64,000 nucleotides of DNA. Source: Bacteroidota bacterium (lineage in GTDB: Bacteria > Bacteroidota > Ignavibacteria > UBA10030 > UBA8401). The position numbers and the translations under genes were made by a program. Below, one piece after another: positions 16,646 through 25,946 of the stretch (the stretch's first letter is position 1; every line of letters starts with the position of its first letter). The DNA lies in assembly GCA_041658205.1 (NCBI GenBank), contig JBBAAO010000002.1, positions 186,001 through 250,000 of the forward strand, written 5' to 3'. A model generated the notes under the pieces. The model saw nothing but the letters and a program-made list of their open reading frames with translations. It was not told the origin of the DNA and did no database searches.

Positions 16646-19438
16646 ATGAACAACAGAAACATCATCACTCTTATTATTCTTGGAACGTTATTGCTCGCAA
16701 CGTTAGTGACGGCTCAGGAACAAAGCACGCTCGATAAAATCCGTCAACAACAAGCGCTGCAGGGAGGCACGCTTCTTGGTAAAGTGAGCGATGAAAAAAC
16801 CGGTGAAGATTTGATTGGTGCGAATGTCTTTATTGTAAATACCAAATTGGGTATTTCAACAGACATTGATGCTAAATTTCAAATCAAAAAAATACCGGAA
16901 GGGACGTATGATGTGCGAGTATCATTCCTTGGGTATGAAACCAAATTGATCTCCGGTGTTGAATTCAAGAATGCCGAACAAAAAATACTCAATATCAGTC
17001 TGAGTGAGGATCAAGGGATTCAGCAACAGGAAGTTGTTATCAGCGCGACAGCGATTAAATCCGGTGAAGGGGCAATCCTGGCCGAACGAAAAAAAGCAGC
17101 GAGCATTGGCGACGGAATCAGTTCAGAACAAATGAAAAAAGCACCCGATGCAACATCGGGCGACGCATTAAAGAGAGTCACCGGAATTACTCTGGTGGAC
17201 AATAAATTTGTCTTCGTCCGCGGAGTAACGGATCGTTATAACCAGACTACACTCAACGGCGCTTCCGTTACCAGCACCAGTGTTGATAAAAAAAGTTTTT
17301 CGTTCGACATGCTTCCTTCCAGTCTTTTGGAAAATATGAATGTTGCGAAAACAGCTACTCCGGATCTTCCGGGAGATTTTACGGGCGGACTTGTTCAACT
17401 AAATACGCTCGATTTTCCGGAAAAGCGTACTGTAAAATTTGTGTACACCGGATCCTATAACTCCATTACGACGTTCGAAGCATTCAATCGCACGCAAGGG
17501 GGAGGAAAAGATTGGTTCGGTGCCGACGACGGGATTCGAAGTTTCCCAAATGAAATTCAAACGGCTGCTCAGCTCAATCAGCTTGGTGCGAAACTGCCTA
17601 ATACCTGGGCGCCGCGCGGATCAAAAGCGCCCATGGCTCAATCGTTCAGTATTTCGCTCGCCGATCGATACGATATTGACGAAGACCAATTGGGAATTGT
17701 TGCTGCTTACTCATACCGAAATAATTTTCAGCGGACAAATTTCAATTTCAACGATATTAGTTCAACGTTTTCCCAATCCTTCGTTCACAAACAGTATTCC
17801 GGCTCGCAAGATCGGTTTTCTGTACTGTGGGGCGGCATTCTTGATCTTAGTTATAAGTTTGCCGATTTGCATAAAATCACCTTCAAAAACAATTACAACA
17901 AAACTGCTGAAGATAAATATATTAAAACTAGTGGCGAAGATTTTGATAACGATCAGTATGTCCGTTCGTACTTAAGTGAATGGGAAGAACGCGGGATGCT
18001 TTCCAATCAATTTGGCGGCGAACATAAACTGCCTGAATTGCTGAATATGAATATTGACTGGCTGTTATTTTTCTCAGAAGCAAACACAGATCAACCGGAC
18101 AGAAAACAGGTGGATTATAATTTAAGCCGCGGATATGCCAAAACCGATCCATTTTCAGTAAATACTCAGCCGGAATATACAAAACGAGCCTGGGCATCAC
18201 TCTATGATCGTTCTCTCGGTGAAAAAGTGAACATCGTTATTCCGGTTGATAATGCAAAGATTAAACTTGGATTATTAAACGAGCAAAAAAATCGTCACTA
18301 TGATATTCGATATTATTCTATCTCCCCATTAGCTTCAAATTTTGACCTTGCATTATACGGGATAGATTCAGTCTTTGCCCAAAACAATTTTGGCATCGGT
18401 AAATTTAATTATTTTGATTATACCAATCCTTCGGATAAATATTCTGCCAAACAAGAATCATTTGCGTCCTATGTAATGCTTGATGTTCCATTTTCCATTG
18501 CGGAATTGAATTTCCGCTTTGCAGGTGGAGTACGAATGGAACATTCCATTCAAAATGTTTTTACCAATGGAAACTTTTCAAGCGTTGCACCTGTCGTTTC
18601 CACAATTGCAAAACGTGATTTTCTTCCCTCTATAAACTTCACATACATTCTCAACGAAGTTCAAAATCTCCGGTTTGCGTACAGCCAAACAGTGAACCGT
18701 CCGGAATTTCGTGAGTTGGCGGGCGTTCAATTTTATGATTTTAATAAATATGAATATGTTGTCGGTAATTTAAGATTGACGCGGGCGCTTGCAAGAAACT
18801 ATGACGTTCGATACGAGATTTTTCCTGATGCAGGAGATCTTATGGCAGTAAGTTATTTTTACAAAAATATTTCTCACCCCATCGAAGAATTCCGTGTAGT
18901 GAATGCTGCTACATATCGCAGCTGGAAAAATGCTTCCAAAGCAACAAATTTTGGATGGGAGTTCGAGATCCGTAAAAACCTCGGATTCATTCAGGAATAT
19001 CTTCGAAATTTCCAGTTAGTGGCAAATTACACTCGCATTTATTCCGAGGTTCCGTATCATGAAATTTCCGGAGTTTCAAGTTTTGTAGATGGAGTTCGGC
19101 AAATGCAGGGACAATCCCCGTACACATATAATATTTCTCTTTTCTTTGTTGAACCAGATCTCGGAACATCAATCAACATTCTCTACAATGAATACGGTTC
19201 GCGTATTGATGCAATTGGAAACACCGGCGTCGGTGATTTGAATGTGATGGAACACAAACGCGGTACCGTCGATTTTTCATTGACGCAGCCATTGAGTTCC
19301 TTAATGAACGGCCTTGAAGCAAAGTACACTGTAAAAAATCTTAACAACCAGTCTGCTGTGTTTACTCATGGAGCAAACGAGTATAGAAATAACATCACCG
19401 GCATTTCACACTCCATGCAATTGAGTTTTAACTTTTAA
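16646..19438 (+). CDS. TonB-dependent receptor with carboxypeptidase-regulatory-like N-terminus
   Basis: 930 residues with a signal peptide (to about residue 23, LVTAQEQ). A carboxypeptidase-D regulatory-like domain (about 40-115, GKVSDEKTGEDLIGANV) is followed by the plug (about 150-280, with FVFVRGVTDRYNQTTLNGA) and a 22-strand-type barrel ending in the terminal phenylalanine (LSFNF). Such outer-membrane receptors import large or scarce ligands using TonB energy. Its Pho-box array and position amid phosphate genes suggest a phosphate-linked ligand such as organic phosphate or polyphosphate; that is inference. A terminator follows, so it is a single-gene unit. Confidence 0.9.
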   Translation: MNNRNIITLIILGTLLLATLVTAQEQSTLDKIRQQQALQGGTLLGKVSDEKTGEDLIGANVFIVNTKLGISTDIDAKFQIKKIPEGTYDVRVSFLGYETKLISGVEFKNAEQKILNISLSEDQGIQQQEVVISATAIKSGEGAILAERKKAASIGDGISSEQMKKAPDATSGDALKRVTGITLVDNKFVFVRGVTDRYNQTTLNGASVTSTSVDKKSFSFDMLPSSLLENMNVAKTATPDLPGDFTGGLVQLNTLDFPEKRTVKFVYTGSYNSITTFEAFNRTQGGGKDWFGADDGIRSFPNEIQTAAQLNQLGAKLPNTWAPRGSKAPMAQSFSISLADRYDIDEDQLGIVAAYSYRNNFQRTNFNFNDISSTFSQSFVHKQYSGSQDRFSVLWGGILDLSYKFADLHKITFKNNYNKTAEDKYIKTSGEDFDNDQYVRSYLSEWEERGMLSNQFGGEHKLPELLNMNIDWLLFFSEANTDQPDRKQVDYNLSRGYAKTDPFSVNTQPEYTKRAWASLYDRSLGEKVNIVIPVDNAKIKLGLLNEQKNRHYDIRYYSISPLASNFDLALYGIDSVFAQNNFGIGKFNYFDYTNPSDKYSAKQESFASYVMLDVPFSIAELNFRFAGGVRMEHSIQNVFTNGNFSSVAPVVSTIAKRDFLPSINFTYILNEVQNLRFAYSQTVNRPEFRELAGVQFYDFNKYEYVVGNLRLTRALARNYDVRYEIFPDAGDLMAVSYFYKNISHPIEEFRVVNAATYRSWKNASKATNFGWEFEIRKNLGFIQEYLRNFQLVANYTRIYSEVPYHEISGVSSFVDGVRQMQGQSPYTYNISLFFVEPDLGTSINILYNEYGSRIDAIGNTGVGDLNVMEHKRGTVDFSLTQPLSSLMNGLEAKYTVKNLNNQSAVFTHGANEYRNNITGISHSMQLSFNF

Positions 19439-19460
19439 TCTGCCACAACACTGTTGATAC

Positions 19461-19488
19461 AAAAAGGGACGCGATGCCGTCCCTTTTT
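19461..19488 (+). terminator. Rho-independent terminator after the TonB receptor
   Basis: AAAAAGGGACG pairs with CGTCCCTTTTT around a short loop, followed by T-rich sequence, 23 bases after the receptor stop. Confidence 0.85.
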
Positions 19489-19489
19489 C

Positions 19490-19529
19490 TTTACACAATG
19501 TTAACAGTACATTTACATAGAAGTAAATC
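19490..19529 (+). promoter_or_regulatory. Tandem Pho-box array upstream of the duplicated beta-helix protein
   Basis: TTTACAC (19490), TTAACAG (19501), TTTACAT (19512) and GTAAATC (19523), again 7+4 spacing over four turns. It begins immediately after the terminator and lies 100 bases before the next ATG. The last repeat is weak. Confidence 0.6.
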
Positions 19530-19628
19530 TGCATTCCTATCTTAGTCTCACAAAGAATCAACAGTCAATTCAATATTCGCATTTCACATTATTCTCAATC
19601 AATCATTCATTCAACGAAAGGAAACACC

Positions 19629-22600
19629 ATGAAGAAATTGCACACGATAAGTGCGTTGCTTCTTATTCTCCTCACCTCGTTTGCTGTTGCACAGCAAAAG
19701 CCGACGAAAGTTATTGGAGCCGGCTTGACTGCTGCCGCAAAAGCACCGTTTAATATTACCGCAGGCAAAAGTGTTACTCTGAGTCGTGACACTGTTTATA
19801 TTTTGACTGGTTTTTATTATGTCGATTCAACAGCGTCATTATACATTCAACCAGGAACAGTGATTCTCGGCGACAGCGCAACGAACGGAACAGTAATCGT
19901 TCGCCGCGGCGGTAAAATATTTGCCGAAGGAACGCGGACTGAACCGATTGTCTTCACATCGTCAAAACAGACCGGAAAGAGAAAACGCGGCGACTGGGGT
20001 GGAATTGTTATTCTTGGTAATGCTCCGACAAATAAACCGACCACAACAAAGATTGAAGGAATTGATGTTGGCGGTGAGTACGGCGGTACCGATGCAAATG
20101 ACAATAGCGGTGTGATTCGTTATGTGCGTATCGAATATCCCGGTGTTGTTATTTCGTTGAACAACGAAATCAATGGATTGACGATGGGTGGCGTTGGAAA
20201 AGGAACAAAGATTGAATATGTGCAAGTGACCAACTCCAACGATGATTCATTTGAATGGTTTGGTGGAACGGTTGATGCGAAACATCTTATCGCGATCAAC
20301 GGTACGGATGATGATTTTGATACCGATTTCGGATATTCGGGAAGAATACAATTTGCATTTTCGAAAAGAGATGCAAATCTGTGGGATGGATCAGGTCAAT
20401 CAAACGGTTTTGAATCGGATAACGATGCAACACCAACAACACAATCTCCGTTGACCAATCCAATTTTTTCCAATGTGACATTAGTCGGACCTCAGACAGA
20501 CACTTCCGTTGCACTTCCTGCAGGACAAAAATTTGAATATGGCGCAGTCATTCGTCGTAACACGCGGTTAAGCTTCCATAATTCCATTATCATGGGTTTC
20601 CCGTTTGGATTATCATTACGGAATGATTCCACTGCAGCATATGCTTTACAGGGAAATCTTCAGATCCGCAATGTCAGTTTACAAGCACGCACAAATGTTC
20701 TGAACACAGCTTCAGTTGCAGCAGGTGTCGGATTCACGTTTGCAACATGGTATGGCACAGCCGGCTGGAACAATCTTGGTGCTTCACCGCGTCAACCTTC
20801 AGCTATCGGACTTGTTGACGTGTTTGCTTCTGTACCGGATGCTCGACCGACGTTGGCATCTGAAGCAGCAACAGCTGGAACAGATTATTCAAGCAATCAA
20901 TTGAATGATGGATGGTTTTCTTCCGTATCATTCCGTGGTGCATTCGATCCGAAAGCACCACGTTCGCAACAATGGGATTGGGGTTGGTCAAATTATGATC
21001 CGCAAAACACAAACTATGGCGGAACAGTGCGACCAATTATTTCACAGCGTCCCACCAAAGTGATTGGTGCCGGATTAACGGCTGCAGCAAAATCACCGTT
21101 CAATCTTACATCAGGAAAATCCATTACATTATATCGCGATACAGCATATGTACTTACCGGATTTTATTATGTCGATTCATTGGCAACAATTAATATCCAA
21201 GCTGGTGCCGTTATTCTTGGCGACAGCGCAACAAACGGAACGTTGATTATTCGCCGCGGTGGTTCGATTTTCGCAGAGGGAACAAAGAATGAACCAATCG
21301 TCTTTACATCATCAAAAGAACCGGGAAAACGAAAACGGGGAGATTGGGGTGGAGTAGTGATTCTTGGCAACGCACCAACCAACAAACCGGTGACAACAAA
21401 AATTGAAGGTATTGATGTCGGTGGTGAGTATGGCGGAGACAATCCGAACGACAACAGTGGAGTATTTCGTTATGTCCGTATTGAGTTTCCGGGTGTTGTC
21501 ATCTCGTTGAATAACGAGATCAACGGTTTAACCATGGGCGGAGTTGGCAAAGCAACAAAGATTGAATATGTCCAAGTTTCAAATTCCAACGACGATTCGT
21601 TTGAATGGTTCGGCGGAACAGTTGATGCAAAGTACCTGGTTGCGTTAAATGGAACGGACGATGATTTTGATACCGATTTCGGTTACTCCGGAAATGTACA
21701 ATTTGCTTTCGGCAAAAGAGACGGCAATTTATGGGATGCCAACGGTCAATCCAACGGATTCGAATCAGATAACGATGCAACACCAACCACGCAAGCTCCG
21801 TTAACCGCACCAGTGTTCTCGAACATAACGTTAGTCGGACCGCAATCCGATACGACAGTTGCACTTCCGGCTGGCCAAAAATTCGAGTATGGTGCAGTCA
21901 TTCGCCGCAACACACGATTAAGTGTCCATAACACCATTATCCTTGGATATCCCTTCGGTCTTTCCATCCGTAATGATTCAACAGCATCGTATGCTCAGCA
22001 AGGACTGTTGCAGCTGCGTAACATCAGTTTACAAGCCCGCACGAATGTATTGAACACGGCATCTGTTGCTGCTGGTCTCAACTTCAATTTCGGAACATTC
22101 TTCGGAACATCTGGATGGAACAATCTTAGCTCTTCGGCACGCCAACCTTCAGCAATTGCATTGGTTGATGCATTTAATGTTGATCCAACCAAGATCGATC
22201 CCCGCCCGACAACCGGATCGGAAGCCGTCACAGCAGGAACAAGTTATAGCAGCACACAAGTAGCAAAACCATTCTTTACACAGGTATCGTATCGCGGTGC
22301 GTTTGATCCTGCAACACCGCGCAACGCACAATGGGATGCTGGTTGGACAAACTACAATCCCAATAGTGTAAATTATATCACATCTGTAAAAGTGAAATCG
22401 GGAATAAATGCACCGGCTGTCTATTCACTCGACCAAAATTATCCGAATCCATTCAATCCTTCTACCACCATCAATTATGTTTTACCGATGAGTGGAAATG
22501 TCACACTGAAGGTGTATAATCTGATCGGACAGGAAGTTGCAACACTGGTCAATGATTATCAACAAGCAGGAGGTTACAATGTGAAGTTCGATGCATCCAA

Positions 22601-22679
22601 ACTTTCATCAGGCGTTTATTTCTATAGTTTGAACGCCGGCAACTACACGCAAGTGAAAAAAATGATGCTGTTGAAATAA
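19629..22679 (+). CDS. Secreted protein with two ~450-residue repeat domains and a type IX sorting signal
   Basis: 1016 residues. Signal peptide residues 1-22 (ending AVAQQ), with GGAAA before the start. Two near-identical halves follow: residues about 25-474 and 475-935, each beginning TKVIGAGLTAAAK and containing GDWGG(I/V)VILGNAPTNKP, GGEYGG and DGTDDDFDTDFGYSG-like stretches that look like right-handed beta-helix turns rich in Asp/Asn. The last 85 residues are a sorting domain (NYPNPFNPSTTI to the end), the signal for type IX secretion and surface attachment. It follows the TonB receptor and a Pho-box array, so it may capture the same ligand; in Bacteroidota I recall similar proteins next to receptors, but the function is not established. 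Confidence 0.85.
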   Translation: MKKLHTISALLLILLTSFAVAQQKPTKVIGAGLTAAAKAPFNITAGKSVTLSRDTVYILTGFYYVDSTASLYIQPGTVILGDSATNGTVIVRRGGKIFAEGTRTEPIVFTSSKQTGKRKRGDWGGIVILGNAPTNKPTTTKIEGIDVGGEYGGTDANDNSGVIRYVRIEYPGVVISLNNEINGLTMGGVGKGTKIEYVQVTNSNDDSFEWFGGTVDAKHLIAINGTDDDFDTDFGYSGRIQFAFSKRDANLWDGSGQSNGFESDNDATPTTQSPLTNPIFSNVTLVGPQTDTSVALPAGQKFEYGAVIRRNTRLSFHNSIIMGFPFGLSLRNDSTAAYALQGNLQIRNVSLQARTNVLNTASVAAGVGFTFATWYGTAGWNNLGASPRQPSAIGLVDVFASVPDARPTLASEAATAGTDYSSNQLNDGWFSSVSFRGAFDPKAPRSQQWDWGWSNYDPQNTNYGGTVRPIISQRPTKVIGAGLTAAAKSPFNLTSGKSITLYRDTAYVLTGFYYVDSLATINIQAGAVILGDSATNGTLIIRRGGSIFAEGTKNEPIVFTSSKEPGKRKRGDWGGVVILGNAPTNKPVTTKIEGIDVGGEYGGDNPNDNSGVFRYVRIEFPGVVISLNNEINGLTMGGVGKATKIEYVQVSNSNDDSFEWFGGTVDAKYLVALNGTDDDFDTDFGYSGNVQFAFGKRDGNLWDANGQSNGFESDNDATPTTQAPLTAPVFSNITLVGPQSDTTVALPAGQKFEYGAVIRRNTRLSVHNTIILGYPFGLSIRNDSTASYAQQGLLQLRNISLQARTNVLNTASVAAGLNFNFGTFFGTSGWNNLSSSARQPSAIALVDAFNVDPTKIDPRPTTGSEAVTAGTSYSSTQVAKPFFTQVSYRGAFDPATPRNAQWDAGWTNYNPNSVNYITSVKVKSGINAPAVYSLDQNYPNPFNPSTTINYVLPMSGNVTLKVYNLIGQEVATLVNDYQQAGGYNVKFDASKLSSGVYFYSLNAGNYTQVKKMMLLK
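19701..22380 (+). repeat. Tandem intragenic duplication, period 1350 bp
   Basis: The coding sequence beginning at 19701 (CCGACGAAAGTTATTGG) recurs at 21051 (CCCACCAAAGTGATTGG) in the same frame, and the similarity continues to about 22360. The unit is one domain of about 450 residues. Third-codon positions differ widely while the protein is conserved, so the duplication is old and under selection. Confidence 0.9.
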
Positions 22680-22702
22680 CAACACGTTTGTATCATTGAA
22701 AT

Positions 22703-22736
22703 AAAAAAGGTGTCACTGCAGAGTGATGCCTTTTTT
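22703..22736. terminator. Bidirectional terminator between convergent genes
   Basis: AAAAAAGGTGTCACT pairs with AGTGATGCCTTTTTT around GCAG. It lies between the stop of the sorted protein (+) and the stop of the PstS-like gene (-) and can serve both. Confidence 0.85.
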
Positions 22737-22738
22737 AT

Positions 22739-23575
22739 TTATTCAACATTGTACAATGGAATATAACCATTCGTTTTCACAACGTTCTGTCCCTCTTTTC
22801 CAATCACCCAATCAATAAATTTTTTAATTGCACCTTCAGGAGGGTAGACTGTATAAAAATAGAGATAACGGGTAATAGGATATGTTCCATTCTGAACGCT
22901 CTCTATGGAGAGAGGAACACCGTCGACGGAAAGCGAGGCGACGTTTTCGGTATAGACAAAAGTACTATATCCGATTGCCGTTGAATCTTGAGCAATGGCA
23001 TTAATCAATGCTCTCGCACCAGGTATCACTACACTCTCTTCGGAATATTGTTCTCCAAAAAGAACATGTTCTTCAAAATAGAGATATGTTCCGGAATTTG
23101 TCTCGCGTCCATACGTCGTAATTACACGGTCATCACCGCCTATCTCTTTCCAATTTTTAATTGCGCCGGTAAAAATCGCTTTCACCTGATTCATCGTAAG
23201 ATTTCGAACAGTATTTGTTGGATGCACAACAATGCTCAAAGCATCTTTTGCGCACAACACCGAAACGCCGATCGATTGATACCGCTGTGCCAACCGTTGA
23301 ATTTCATCCGTTGATAGCGGACGCGAGGTTGCGCAAATATCAACTGAACCTTCAATCAATGCTTCAATTCCGACTTTGCTCCCACCACCTTCAACATGGA
23401 TTGAAGGAGCGGTTTGCTGTTTCATAAACTGTTCTCCCAATCGCTGCATCAGCAACAACATTGAATCGGATCCTTTAATTCGCAGTTCAGAACGGTCACT
23501 ATTCATCGTGTCCGGACGCGGCAAACATCCGAACAATAAAAGAGACAGGCATATAATTATGATAGATCGATTCAT
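22739..23575 (-). CDS. PstS-like phosphate-binding lipoprotein
   Basis: 278 residues with a lipoprotein signal (LLLFGC, Cys17). Phosphate-binding protein features are IKGSDSMLLL near 33-42, SVDICATSRPLS and GRETNSGTYLYFEEHV, similar to the second PstS at 27340. It binds phosphate in the periplasm, anchored by lipid. The start overlaps the M28 peptidase stop (ATGA), so it depends on that gene for expression, not on the pst operon. Two different PstS proteins in one locus may differ in affinity or feed different partners. Confidence 0.87.
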   Translation of the reverse strand: MNRSIIIICLSLLLFGCLPRPDTMNSDRSELRIKGSDSMLLLMQRLGEQFMKQQTAPSIHVEGGGSKVGIEALIEGSVDICATSRPLSTDEIQRLAQRYQSIGVSVLCAKDALSIVVHPTNTVRNLTMNQVKAIFTGAIKNWKEIGGDDRVITTYGRETNSGTYLYFEEHVLFGEQYSEESVVIPGARALINAIAQDSTAIGYSTFVYTENVASLSVDGVPLSIESVQNGTYPITRYLYFYTVYPPEGAIKKFIDWVIGKEGQNVVKTNGYIPLYNVE

Positions 23576-25230
23576 TGTCGTTTTGAAATTGATCGTAATC
23601 GTGCATTCAGGAAGGGAGAGTGATCATACCATTGCGGCGCATTGTTGCTATTCGCCAACGACAGTGCAAATTGTAAGACAAAGGAAGCATGTTGAGCTGC
23701 CGCATCAAAATTCATCGGCTGTTGAAGATCGTCAACTGGAGAATGATATTTCTCTTCTGCCCATGTTGTATACCGATTGATACCGTCACTGTAAGCGCTA
23801 GATTGGTAATGTAAACCCTCGGCGATTAAGATGGATGGAATTCCAGCCTGGGCAAACATAAATTGGTCAGAATTTCGAAATTGATCATAGCGGAAAAGAT
23901 CGTGCGGAATTTCATCCATTGTAAGACCGAGTGAGGCTGCAGTTGTTTGAAGCATCGTTCCCAATGTCGACAATTCAGCACCGACACCAATAAACGACCG
24001 CACGTTTTCAAATAATGAAATCCCATCAATATTAATATTCGCAACTGTTTTATAGAGAGGAACAACGGGATTAAGACAATAGAATTGCGAACCGAGAAAT
24101 CCCCGTTCTTCTCCCGTTAAAAAAACAAACAGGATGGAACGTTTTGGTCGTTCCTGGTTTGCTGCAATTGATCGCGCAATTTCGAGCAATGCGGAGACGC
24201 CGGAAGCATTGTCGAATACTCCATTATAAATAGAATCACCTTCCACCGGCACACCGATTCCAAGGTGATCATAATGTGCACTCAAGAGGACGTACGAATC
24301 TTTCAAAACTGGATCACTTCCTTCAACCATTCCAATCACATTGGCAGAGAGAAAGTCCCGTTCTTTGAATTTTCCCTGAAAGCTGGCACGAAGCGTAAGA
24401 GGAAAACTTTTCATTGTTCCTTTTGTATCGAATGTTTCAACCTCTTCAAAAGAGTGCGGTGCATCAGTGAAAAGAAACGAAGCGAGTTTTACGTTCAAAA
24501 GGATGTTAAGATTTTCCGACGGTGCAAAAAGAAGACGAACCTCTTCAAACAAAAAATGCTTTTGCTGTTCATACCAATCATCCATCGATCGATCACGCGG
24601 ATTCGGTATTAGTATACTCCCTCTGGCCCCGCGCGCAAGAGCGATCTTTTGCTTCATGGCAAATGATGAATGTACCGTTTCTCGTCCACCCTCAAAAAAT
24701 GATTCATCCACGGATGCCGGTTCGCCGGAGAGAAAAACAACAATGGCATTTTTTACATCGATATTCTGATAATCATTATAATCAAATTCTGGCGCGATAA
24801 TTCCATAACCGACAAAGATCAAGCGAACGGATGTAGGAATGAATGTTTGGGCTCCTGCCGAATACAAAACATAATCTTCTTGAAGACGAAGCGTGTAGGA
24901 ATCTTTTGCTGCAAACAATTTAAATTCAGTTCCTTCAATCGGTGTGCTGCCGTGCAGCGGAAATTTTTGAAAATAATCCGGCAGGCCTGAGAGGTGGCGT
25001 ATTCCATACAGGCGAAGAGCATTGCTGATATATGCTGCTGCATTTTCGCATCCGGATGATCCTGTCCCTCTCCCTTCATACGCATCGTCACCTAATTTCA
25101 TGATGTGCGTTTTGATGGAATCCGCGGATATTTTTGCTTCCAAAGCAAAAGGAGGCATAACTGTCTGTGCAAAAGCAACGTTCAACAGTACTGTGTAGGT
25201 GAATGTTACAACGGCAATTCCAATATGCAT
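23572..25230 (-). CDS. Secreted M28-family metallopeptidase
   Basis: 552 residues from the ATG at 25230 (the frame extends to 25266 but the signal peptide starts at MHIGIAVVTFTY and ends near AFAQ). An insert of the PA-domain kind lies about residues 120-260. Zinc ligands of M28 aminopeptidases are all seen: SAHYDHLG, DNASGV, GEERGFLGS and, near the end, YHSPVDD. It removes amino acids from peptides outside the cytoplasm. Co-transcribed with the PstS-like lipoprotein, an odd pairing; possibly it is a Pho-controlled scavenging enzyme. Confidence 0.88.
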   Translation of the reverse strand: MHIGIAVVTFTYTVLLNVAFAQTVMPPFALEAKISADSIKTHIMKLGDDAYEGRGTGSSGCENAAAYISNALRLYGIRHLSGLPDYFQKFPLHGSTPIEGTEFKLFAAKDSYTLRLQEDYVLYSAGAQTFIPTSVRLIFVGYGIIAPEFDYNDYQNIDVKNAIVVFLSGEPASVDESFFEGGRETVHSSFAMKQKIALARGARGSILIPNPRDRSMDDWYEQQKHFLFEEVRLLFAPSENLNILLNVKLASFLFTDAPHSFEEVETFDTKGTMKSFPLTLRASFQGKFKERDFLSANVIGMVEGSDPVLKDSYVLLSAHYDHLGIGVPVEGDSIYNGVFDNASGVSALLEIARSIAANQERPKRSILFVFLTGEERGFLGSQFYCLNPVVPLYKTVANINIDGISLFENVRSFIGVGAELSTLGTMLQTTAASLGLTMDEIPHDLFRYDQFRNSDQFMFAQAGIPSILIAEGLHYQSSAYSDGINRYTTWAEEKYHSPVDDLQQPMNFDAAAQHASFVLQFALSLANSNNAPQWYDHSPFLNARLRSISKRQ

Positions 25231-25248
25231 TTTTCTTCTACCGGATTG

Positions 25249-25266
25249 GTTACAATAAGGTAACAT
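25249..25266 (+). promoter_or_regulatory. Possible Pho-box pair in the M28 / regulator divergent region
   Basis: GTTACAA (25249) and GTAACAT (25260) are spaced 11 bases apart; a poorer TTGATAT (25271) and TAAACAT (25282) continue the period. It could serve the M28 gene (minus, start at 25230) or the DNA-binding gene to the right. Confidence 0.4.
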
Positions 25267-25435
25267 TAAATTGATATGGTATAAACATGATATGGTTATC
25301 TTCGTTCATAAAATATAACAAATAAAAATCACGTTCGTTTCCTTTTTGTATTGTTCATGGTGTTGGGTGTTCACCAAAGCAAATTCAATACACTATCCAA
25401 CAATGAACAAGAACGGTTTCTGCCACGAGAACATT

Positions 25436-25771
25436 ATGACACCATCATTAGTTGGTTTAATGGAGCGCATTTCTATTGATCATGTTACGATCGATCCTGA
25501 ACGCTTTATCGTATTAAAGGATAAACTGAAAATCAATCTTACCAAAACTGAATTTTTGATCCTCTATCTGATGATGAGCACCAAGGGAAAGATTCATTCC
25601 CGCAAGGATATCTCGCGCTTCGCATGGGGGCTGGAGTTACTGAATCATCCGAGAACAATCGATACGCACATCAGCAATATCCGGAAGAAGGTTGGTAAAG
25701 TGAATAACAAGGAAATCATTACCGTCATTAAAGGAGTCGGATATAAACTCGAAGATTCACTGTTGGATTAG
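25436..25771 (+). CDS. Receiverless PhoB/OmpR-type winged-helix DNA-binding protein
   Basis: 111 residues from the ATG at 25436; other in-frame ATGs are at 25346, 25403 and 25460 and none has a convincing ribosome site (CGAGA precedes 25436). The product is one OmpR/PhoB C-terminal effector domain: KINLTKTEFLILYLM, the recognition-helix region NHPRTIDTHISNIRKKVGK, and the wing ITVIKGVGYKLE. The usual 120-residue phosphoacceptor receiver is missing. It stands directly upstream of the porin-pst operon and within 80 bases of a Pho-box array, so it probably binds those repeats. Without a receiver it must be controlled by level, partner or dimerisation rather than by phosphorylation. Confidence 0.85.
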   Translation: MTPSLVGLMERISIDHVTIDPERFIVLKDKLKINLTKTEFLILYLMMSTKGKIHSRKDISRFAWGLELLNHPRTIDTHISNIRKKVGKVNNKEIITVIKGVGYKLEDSLLD

Positions 25772-25849
25772 GATGAAGGGGAGAATATTTCATTTCAATA
25801 GTACAAAACCAAAAAAACAATAATTTCAGCCTCTTTCTGCGAAGTATTG

Positions 25850-25889
25850 TTAACAATTTCGTAATACTGCCATAACCCACGGATAAACT
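25850..25889 (+). promoter_or_regulatory. Tandem Pho-box array upstream of the porin-pst operon
   Basis: TTAACAA (25850), GTAATAC (25861), ATAACCC (25872) and ATAAACT (25883), 4-base spacers, followed by AAAATTG. It ends 57 bases before the GTG start of the porin, almost the same distance as at the TonB receptor (56), so the two promoters share geometry. Confidence 0.68.
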
Positions 25890-25946
25890 AAAATTGTCAA
25901 TTTGTTGACGTTTACTCAACACACAAACAATTTTAGGACATCCAGC

